From: Planctomycetota bacterium
GTDB taxonomy: Bacteria; Planctomycetota; Planctomycetia; Pirellulales; Pirellulaceae
Length of the DNA stretch: 6,389 nucleotides
Direction: 5' to 3'
Assembly (NCBI GenBank): GCA_023430365.1
Contig: JAEZAS010000427.1
Location: 1-6,389 of the forward strand
Made by a program: the position numbers and the translations under genes. The notes under the pieces were generated by a model, which saw only the letters and a list, made by a program, of their open reading frames with translations, searched no databases and had not been told where the DNA came from. Shown piece by piece: positions 1 through 4,851 of the stretch (position 1 is the first letter of the stretch; each line of letters opens with the position of its first letter).

Positions 1-23
1 ATGAGCCTCGCCCATCTCCTTCC

Positions 24-87
24 CTCTGCGTAAATCGGCGTAATCTGCGGATCCTTTTATCCGCAAATTGACGCAGATTTCGCCGAG
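24..87. repeat. Long imperfect inverted repeat upstream of the methyltransferase
   Basis: The two arms (about 24-52 and 59-87) pair around a six-base loop CCTTTT at 53-58. The inner stem is GCGGAT (47-52) against ATCCGC (59-64). It continues outward with only scattered mismatches and bulges, for example AAATC (32-36) against GATTT (76-80) and GCG (28-30) against CGC (81-83). The left arm is itself a short near-tandem series: TCTGCG at 25-30, TCGGCG at 35-40 and TCTGCG at 44-49. The structure is intergenic in style, like the TCTGCG-type dispersed repeats I recall from several environmental bacterial genomes (recollection only). It covers the TTG at 68 and so argues against that codon as the true start of the next gene. 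There is no U-tract after it, so it is not a clear intrinsic terminator. Confidence 0.6.
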
Positions 88-160
88 AGGGCGCGTCGCC
101 ATTGTCACCAAACCGGGCGCCCACTACGATCCGCGGCTCCTTCTCCAACTTCTTCTCGGA

Positions 161-1894
161 ATGTCGCCACGGATGGCCAGCTGGACCCCCGCCGAGCACG
201 AACCCGCGCTAGCGCGCCCGGAGCGCCGAGCGCGCGGCGTCTATTACACGCCTGCCGAAATCGTGCAGTTCATCGGCCGGCGGACCCTCGCGCCGCTGCT
301 GCAACAACATCGGGCGAACGAGCCCAGGCCACGGATCGTCGACCCCGCCTGCGGCGCCGGAGCGTTTCTCGTCGAAGCCGCGCGGTCGCTGTTTCACGCG
401 CCAAACCACGCTCACCCCGTCGCTGCAACGGAAGCGCGCCTCGCGGCCGTAAAACAATCGATCTTCGGCATCGATATCGATCCCTCCGCCGTCGCTCAGG
501 CTCGCACGCAACTAGCCCGCGAGATCCTCGGTCGCGAAGCGGAGCCCGAACGCATCGATCCAATCGCCGCCGAGCTATCCAGCAATGTGATTCAAGCCGA
601 CGCGCTCCTCGGCGAGCTGCCAGAAGCATTCGCCAACAGCTCCTTCCACGCCGTCCTCGGCAATCCGCCCTACGTCAACATCCGCCAGTTGGCCCGGCAG
701 CAGGGCCCGGACTACGTCGCCCGCCTGCGGCAGCGTTTTCAGACAGCCAGCGGCAACTTCGATCTGTACATCCCGTTCATCGAGCGCGCCTGCGAGCTAT
801 TGGTCCCCGCGGGCCGGTGCGCGCTGATCGTTCCCAACAAGATCGCCGGCCTCGGCTACGCCGCCACCTGCCGCCTGATGCTGCTGGAGCAGACGCAGCT
901 CGACTACATCGTCGACCTCTCGGCGTCGCGCGTCTTCTCGGCGGCTGGCGTCTATCCCTGGATCATCGCCTGGCAGCGTGGCCGGCCGAGCGCCACTCAC
1001 AAGCTCCACTGGCAAACCGCCACCGACGTCGCAAGCCTCAACACACCCTCCGACCCACAATCCATCGATCAATCCACCCTCCAAGCCGACGGCTTCCGCC
1101 GTCGCGCCGCCGCCACACACGCCCAGGAAACCAACTGCCAACCCCTCGGCCAACTCGCCACGATCCAGTGCGGCACCGCCGGCTACATGGCCCAGCGAAT
1201 TGCCAGCCTGCTCCACGAAGCGACCGAGACGAACGAAACGATCAACTCGGCCAGCTCGACCGATGAAGCTCCAAACCGCCAGGCCGACTTCATCGTCAGC
1301 GGCAATATCGATCGCTACTCGATCCAGCCCGGCAACGTCCGCTACCTCGGCCAGCGTTTCGACCGGCCGCAACTCTCGCTCACCGATCCAGGGCTCACCG
1401 CCCGTCAGCGCCGCCTCTTCGCCCAACCGAAGCTCGTCCTCAGCGGCATGACGCGCCGCCTCGAAGCGGCGTACGACTCGGTTGGCCTTGCGCTCGGCGT
1501 CCAGGTCTACGCCGTCCTGCCGCCGGCGGAGGACCTGTACTACCTCCTCGGCCTGCTCAACTCCCGCTGGCTCTCGTACTGGTTCCGCGAGCAGTTTGCC
1601 GCCAAGCAACTCTCCGGCGGCTACCTGGGGATCAACAAGGCCCAGCTCACGCAGTTGCCAATTCGGATCGTCCCCGCCGCCGACCGGGCCGACGTTCGTC
1701 GCCGCCGCGCCATCGCCGAGGCCGCCGAAGCCCTCACCTGGTCGACCAAGCGCTGCTCCACAGTCGAAATCGAACTCGACCGTCGGCTGGACGATCTCGT
1801 CTATCAACTCTATCGCCTGACCGACGCCCAAATCGTCGCCTGCGAAGCCTACTTCGCAGCCGCCACCCCCGCCACCAAACGCCGCGCCGCCTAA
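161..1894 (+). CDS. N6-adenine DNA methyltransferase, Eco57I/TaqI-like (no nuclease domain)
   Basis: Predicted to transfer a methyl group from S-adenosylmethionine to adenine N6 in a specific DNA sequence; acts in the cytoplasm. Taking the ATG at 161 (577 residues), an RGVYYTP motif lies at residues 25-31, as is usual just before the methylase fold of this family. SAM-binding motif I, DPACGAG, is at 61-67, an acidic FGIDIDP strand at 102-108, QADA around D147, and the catalytic NPPY at 168-171. Residues about 290-500 form a TaqI-like specificity region (KLVLSGMTRR, then LLGLLNSRWLSYWF and GGYLGINKAQL). The C-terminus carries the LDDLVYQLYRLTDAQI signature common to type IIG and BREX-type methylases. 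Length suits a methylase plus recognition domain; there is no N-terminal nuclease as in true type IIG enzymes. The frame stays open back to a TAA at 41-43. A TTG at 68 would give 608 residues but lies inside a hairpin repeat and has no Shine-Dalgarno; ATG at 173 is another option. All catalytic motifs are intact. Partner restriction gene: none seen in this window. Confidence 0.9.
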   Translation: MSPRMASWTPAEHEPALARPERRARGVYYTPAEIVQFIGRRTLAPLLQQHRANEPRPRIVDPACGAGAFLVEAARSLFHAPNHAHPVAATEARLAAVKQSIFGIDIDPSAVAQARTQLAREILGREAEPERIDPIAAELSSNVIQADALLGELPEAFANSSFHAVLGNPPYVNIRQLARQQGPDYVARLRQRFQTASGNFDLYIPFIERACELLVPAGRCALIVPNKIAGLGYAATCRLMLLEQTQLDYIVDLSASRVFSAAGVYPWIIAWQRGRPSATHKLHWQTATDVASLNTPSDPQSIDQSTLQADGFRRRAAATHAQETNCQPLGQLATIQCGTAGYMAQRIASLLHEATETNETINSASSTDEAPNRQADFIVSGNIDRYSIQPGNVRYLGQRFDRPQLSLTDPGLTARQRRLFAQPKLVLSGMTRRLEAAYDSVGLALGVQVYAVLPPAEDLYYLLGLLNSRWLSYWFREQFAAKQLSGGYLGINKAQLTQLPIRIVPAADRADVRRRRAIAEAAEALTWSTKRCSTVEIELDRRLDDLVYQLYRLTDAQIVACEAYFAAATPATKRRAA

Positions 1895-1901
1895 AGTAGC
1901 A

Positions 1902-1918
1902 GGCACACTCCGTGTGCC
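1902..1918. repeat. Perfect hairpin GGCACAC-TCC-GTGTGCC
   Basis: A seven-base perfect stem (1902-1908 against 1912-1918) with a three-base loop begins eight bases after the methyltransferase stop codon. It could help end or stabilise that transcript, but no run of T follows, so an intrinsic terminator is not supported. It is preceded by AGTAGCA and forms the left end of the hairpin cluster that fills this intergenic gap. The sequence resembles short palindromes I associate with planctomycete intergenic regions; this is recollection, not a search result. Confidence 0.6.
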
Positions 1919-1946
1919 GTCTCCGAGTCGTCTCCGTCCAGTCCCC

Positions 1947-2037
1947 GGCGAGCGGGAGACGTAAGTCTCCCGGTCAAACCCGGTGGACGCTCTCAACTGC
2001 ACGCACACCACCGGGATGCTCACGCATCCCGCTCGCC
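1947..2037. repeat. Paired inverted hairpin element with compensatory stem changes
   Basis: Two 28-nt copies of one unit lie head to head: 1947-1974 on the + strand and 2037-2010 on the - strand. Each starts with GGCGAGCGGGA and ends with TCCCGGT. Each folds by itself into an eight-pair perfect stem with a four-base loop: CGGGAGAC/GTCTCCCG (1953-1960, 1965-1972) and, on the + strand, CGGGATGC/GCATCCCG (2012-2019, 2024-2031). Read in the unit's own direction the loops are GTAA and GTGA, both of the GNRA type. The copies differ at five positions: four form two compensatory pair changes (G-C to T-A, A-T to G-C) and one is the loop purine. The first 11 bases of each copy are also perfect partners (1947-1957 against 2027-2037), so the whole can alternatively fold as one long stem. 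A further perfect eight-base pair, CCCGGTGG/CCACCGGG (1979-1986, 2008-2015), lies inside. REP- or MITE-like in style; no coding. Confidence 0.7.
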
Positions 2038-2056
2038 GACGAAGCGACCTGCTTTC

Positions 2057-2086
2057 TTCGACTTCGCCGATCGCCTCGGTTATATT
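2057..2086 (+). promoter_or_regulatory. Possible sigma70-type promoter for the hydrolase gene
   Basis: A TATATT box at 2081-2086 stands out in otherwise GC-rich sequence, with TTCGAC at 2057-2062 eighteen bases upstream as a weak -35. Transcription would start near 2093, about 38 bases before the hydrolase ATG at 2131. The -35 matches TTGACA only in part, so this rests mainly on the -10 box and its position between the hairpin cluster and the gene. Confidence 0.35.
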
Positions 2087-2130
2087 GCGGCCACCTCGTG
2101 CCCGCCCGTCATCCTACCGAGTGGCCCACC

Positions 2131-4479
2131 ATGCACCGAGCGCTTTTGATCTGCTTCGCCATTCTCCTGGCCTGCCGTCTTAGCTCCCTCCAAGCCGAAG
2201 ACCAACCCCGGCTCCCCGGCACAGAGCCCCTGACGATGGAAGGGGACATCGCGGCCCAGATGGTGGAGGGAGTCGACAAGTTTTTGCTCCGCAAGCTCGA
2301 CGAGTCGGCAGCCAAGCGGAAGGAGCAACTGCGGCTCGACTATTCCTCGCTCGAACAATTCGAACAGTCGCTCGCGCCCCACCGCGAACGGCTTGCCAAA
2401 ATGCTCGGCATCGTCGATGAGCGGGTCGAGTTCGAGTCCCTCGAACTGCTGTCGACGACCGATCGCCCCGTCAAGGTCGGCGAGGGAAGCAACTACGAGA
2501 TTCTGGCGGTCCGCTGGCCGGTCGTGCGCGATGTCTATGCCGAAGGGCTGCTGTTGCGACCGAAAGGGAAATCGCCGTGGTCGATGCCCGACATCGTTGC
2601 CATCCCCAGCGCCGATCAATCTCCCGAGCAGATTTGCGGACTGGCCGACGGTGTGCCGCTCGACTGGCAGTACGCGCGCAAGCTGGCGTCGGTCGGCTGT
2701 CGAGTGCTCGTGCCCACGATCATCAATCGCGAAATGGCGCCCCGCCATCCACCCGAGCGAAAAACGGGAGCGAACCTGACCAACCGCGAGTTTCTCTATC
2801 GCCCCGGCTTCGAGGTGGGACGGCACCTGATCGGCTATGAAGTCCAAAAAGTGCTCGCCGCGGTGGACTGGTTCAATAAGCAGCCGTCCGAGAATGGAAA
2901 AATCGGTGTGTTCGGCTATGCCGACGGCGGATTGATCGCTCTCTTCGCCAAGGCGATCGACCCGCGCATCGACGCCGCCTGTGTCAGCGGCTACTTCGGC
3001 GAGCGCAAAGAAATCTGGAACGAACCGATCGATCGCAATGTGTTCGGACTGCTCGCACACTACGGCGATGCCGAAATCGGACTGCTCGCCTCGCGTGGAT
3101 TGCTGGTAATCGAAAACTCGAGCGTCGAACGTCGCTATCTGCCAAGCGAGGGGGGAGCTCCGGCCAGGATTGGCAATCCCGCGGATCCATCCGGCGAGCA
3201 CAATCGGCTACAAGCCTATCTCAAGCCGCTCCGCGATGCGAAGCTCGACGAAGTCGATGGCAAACGCGCGTTCGACGTGCACTACAACTGGTCGCTCCAA
3301 AGCGGTTTAGTTTCCCAGTTTGGCAGCGAGGGCTCTCTCAACTCTCTGCTGAGAACCCTAACAGGCCGGAAGAATGATCGCAAATTCACGAACGTTCAAC
3401 CGACCCTCCATAAAAACGTCGACATCGCCGCCCGCCACGCCCGCCAGATGGCCGAGATCGAGCGGGATACGCAGCAACTGCTCGCCGAAAGCCCGTACGT
3501 GCGGGCTGAGTTCATGAAGAAGCTCGATACGTCGTCGGTCGTGGCCTACCAGAAGTCCGTCGAGGAGTATCGCGAGTTCTTTGCCACGCAGGTGATCGGC
3601 CGGTTCGACGATCCGCTGCTCGAGCCCAAGCCGCGCAGCCGCAAGGCCTATGAGACCGACAAGTGGACCGGATACGAAGTCGTGCTCGACGTGTTTCCCG
3701 ATGTGTTCGCCTACGGGCTGCTGCTGTTGCCGAAGGATTTGAAAGAAGGCGAACGCCGGCCGGTCGTTGTCTGTCAGCATGGGCTGGAAGGTCGGCCGCA
3801 GGATGTGATCGGCGAGCAAAAGATCGAAGCCTACGGCGCCTTCGCCGCCAGGCTGGCCGAACGGGGCTTTATCACGTTCGCTCCGCAGAATCTCTACATC
3901 GGCAAGGACAAATTCCGCACGCTCCAGCGCAAAGCCAATCCCCTCGGCAAGACGCTCTTCTCGGTCATCGTGCCGCAGCACCAGCAGATCTGCAATTGGC
4001 TCGGATCGCTGCCGATGGTCGATAAGGACCGCATCGCCTTCTATGGACTGTCCTACGGCGGCAAGAGCGCGATGCGCATTCCGCCTCTCGTCCCGGATTA
4101 TTGCCTGTCGATCTGCTCGGCCGACTTCAACGACTGGGTCTGGAAGAACGCGTCAACGCGGGCTCCCTACAGCTACGTCTGGACCGGTGAGTACGAGATT
4201 TACGAGTGGAACCTTGGCCACACGTTCAACTACGCCGAGATGGCGGCCCTGATTGCTCCCCGGCCGTTCATGGTCGAGCGGGGCATGTTCGACGGCGTCG
4301 CCCCCGATGAAGCGGTCGCCTACGAATTCGCCAAGGTGCGCCACCTCTACGAAGGCCGGCTGAAACTGCAGGACCGCTGCGAGATCGAGTTCTTTCCCGG
4401 CCCCCACAAGATCAACGGCGTGGGGACGTTCGCCTTCCTGCACAAGCACCTGAACTGGCCGGAGGCTGCTGCTCCCTAG
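2131..4479 (+). CDS. Exported tandem alpha/beta hydrolase (dienelactone hydrolase / acetylxylan-esterase-like)
   Basis: A 782-residue protein, probably a secreted or envelope esterase; the substrate cannot be read from the sequence. Residues 1-22 form a signal peptide (MHR, hydrophobic core, LQA before E23). LLAC at 12-15 also fits a lipobox, so a lipoprotein with C15 as first residue is possible. Two related hydrolase halves follow. The C-terminal half (about 500-780) looks active: oxyanion HG at 550-551, nucleophile motif G639-L-S641-Y-G643-G, likely acid D721 in GMFDG, and H759 in PGPHK. The N-terminal half (about 110-350) aligns by eye with it (YEILAVRWPVVRDVYAEGLLL at 122-142 against YEVVLDVFPDVFAYGLLLL at 515-533), but reads GYADG (262-266), so Ala replaces the nucleophilic Ser, and IPSAD replaces the oxyanion HG. 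It is probably a non-catalytic copy. The ATG at 2131 is chosen because it begins the signal peptide. The frame is open upstream to a GTG at 1912, but that stretch is the hairpin cluster. The Shine-Dalgarno is weak (GAGTGG, 2119-2124). Confidence 0.88.
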   Translation: MHRALLICFAILLACRLSSLQAEDQPRLPGTEPLTMEGDIAAQMVEGVDKFLLRKLDESAAKRKEQLRLDYSSLEQFEQSLAPHRERLAKMLGIVDERVEFESLELLSTTDRPVKVGEGSNYEILAVRWPVVRDVYAEGLLLRPKGKSPWSMPDIVAIPSADQSPEQICGLADGVPLDWQYARKLASVGCRVLVPTIINREMAPRHPPERKTGANLTNREFLYRPGFEVGRHLIGYEVQKVLAAVDWFNKQPSENGKIGVFGYADGGLIALFAKAIDPRIDAACVSGYFGERKEIWNEPIDRNVFGLLAHYGDAEIGLLASRGLLVIENSSVERRYLPSEGGAPARIGNPADPSGEHNRLQAYLKPLRDAKLDEVDGKRAFDVHYNWSLQSGLVSQFGSEGSLNSLLRTLTGRKNDRKFTNVQPTLHKNVDIAARHARQMAEIERDTQQLLAESPYVRAEFMKKLDTSSVVAYQKSVEEYREFFATQVIGRFDDPLLEPKPRSRKAYETDKWTGYEVVLDVFPDVFAYGLLLLPKDLKEGERRPVVVCQHGLEGRPQDVIGEQKIEAYGAFAARLAERGFITFAPQNLYIGKDKFRTLQRKANPLGKTLFSVIVPQHQQICNWLGSLPMVDKDRIAFYGLSYGGKSAMRIPPLVPDYCLSICSADFNDWVWKNASTRAPYSYVWTGEYEIYEWNLGHTFNYAEMAALIAPRPFMVERGMFDGVAPDEAVAYEFAKVRHLYEGRLKLQDRCEIEFFPGPHKINGVGTFAFLHKHLNWPEAAAP

Positions 4480-4668
4480 GCGGGGGCAAAGCAGATCGTC
4501 CGTGCGACAACCGTCGTCAAACCGATGGCAGAAGTCGCGGAAGCGGCCAGCCGCCTGACCGCGGCACGACAGTCACGGTCGGCCCGGAACCACGATATCC
4601 TTCGGTAGGGTGCAGCCTGCGCCCGGTCGAACGAGGGGCGTTTGGGGCCAGGCGGGGCCACGTATCAT

Positions 4669-4686
4669 GGCGAAAGCCGTTTCGCC
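4669..4686. repeat. Perfect hairpin GGCGAAA-GCCG-TTTCGCC
   Basis: A seven-base perfect stem (4669-4675 against 4680-4686) around a four-base GCCG loop, about 190 bases after the hydrolase stop. No T-run follows, so it is not a standard intrinsic terminator. It could be an operator-like palindrome or a leader hairpin for the downstream gene, or chance. Confidence 0.4.
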
Positions 4687-4836
4687 GGGACGGGGATCGC
4701 TGACTTCGTAACGGCCGCTGCTCATTGGCATAACCGTTGCTTCCGAAAGTCTGCTGTCTCGTTGCCAGCGGGCCCGTGCGCTTTGAGGGCGTCCTCGATG
4801 GCCGCCCCGAGCCAAGAACACACCGAGCCGGAATCC

Positions 4837-4844
4837 AAGGAGAG
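4837..4844 (+). promoter_or_regulatory. Strong Shine-Dalgarno site (AAGGAGAG)
   Basis: AAGGAGAG ends seven bases before the ATG at 4852. It is the best ribosome binding site in the window and fixes the start of the WxxGxW-repeat protein. Confidence 0.8.
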
Positions 4845-4851
4845 TGCCCCG

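Larger units (their letters stand above)
4480..4851. other. Intergenic gap between hydrolase and WxxGxW-repeat gene
   Basis: No convincing gene lies here. The hydrolase frame happens to stay open for 42 codons beyond its TAG, with nothing recognisable in it, and the reverse-strand open frames read as low-complexity Arg/Pro/Ala shadows. A perfect short hairpin is at 4669-4686. Three GGGG runs occur close together at 4635-4638, 4644-4647 and 4654-4657, one run short of a standard quadruplex. A weak extended -10-like string, TGGCATAAC (4726-4734), is the only promoter-like candidate and has no good -35. The gap ends with the Shine-Dalgarno of the next gene. Confidence 0.5.

Noticed and set aside
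1..33. ATG at position 1 followed by ten codons and TAA
   Set aside because: Too short to judge and starts at the window edge; it could be the tail of an upstream gene or chance.
797..2023. Long open frame on the - strand
   Set aside because: It lies opposite the methyltransferase and reads as Gly/Ala/Arg/Val-rich low-complexity sequence, as expected for the antisense of a GC-rich gene; no domain is recognisable.
1912..2130. In-frame GTG extension of the hydrolase by 73 codons
   Set aside because: The extension runs through the hairpin cluster and would bury the signal peptide inside the protein; the ATG at 2131 begins a classic export signal.
2080..3201. Long - strand open frame opposite the hydrolase
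   Set aside because: It is a compositional shadow of the real gene with no recognisable motif or ribosome binding site.
4480..4608. Hydrolase frame stays open for 42 codons after its TAG, with an internal ATG at 4525
   Set aside because: No Shine-Dalgarno or recognisable product; the hydrolase already ends where its fold should end, just after the helix following the catalytic His, so readthrough is not supported.
4635..4657. Three GGGG runs as a possible G-quadruplex
   Set aside because: Only three close runs are present; the fourth tract needed for an intramolecular quadruplex is about 30 bases away.
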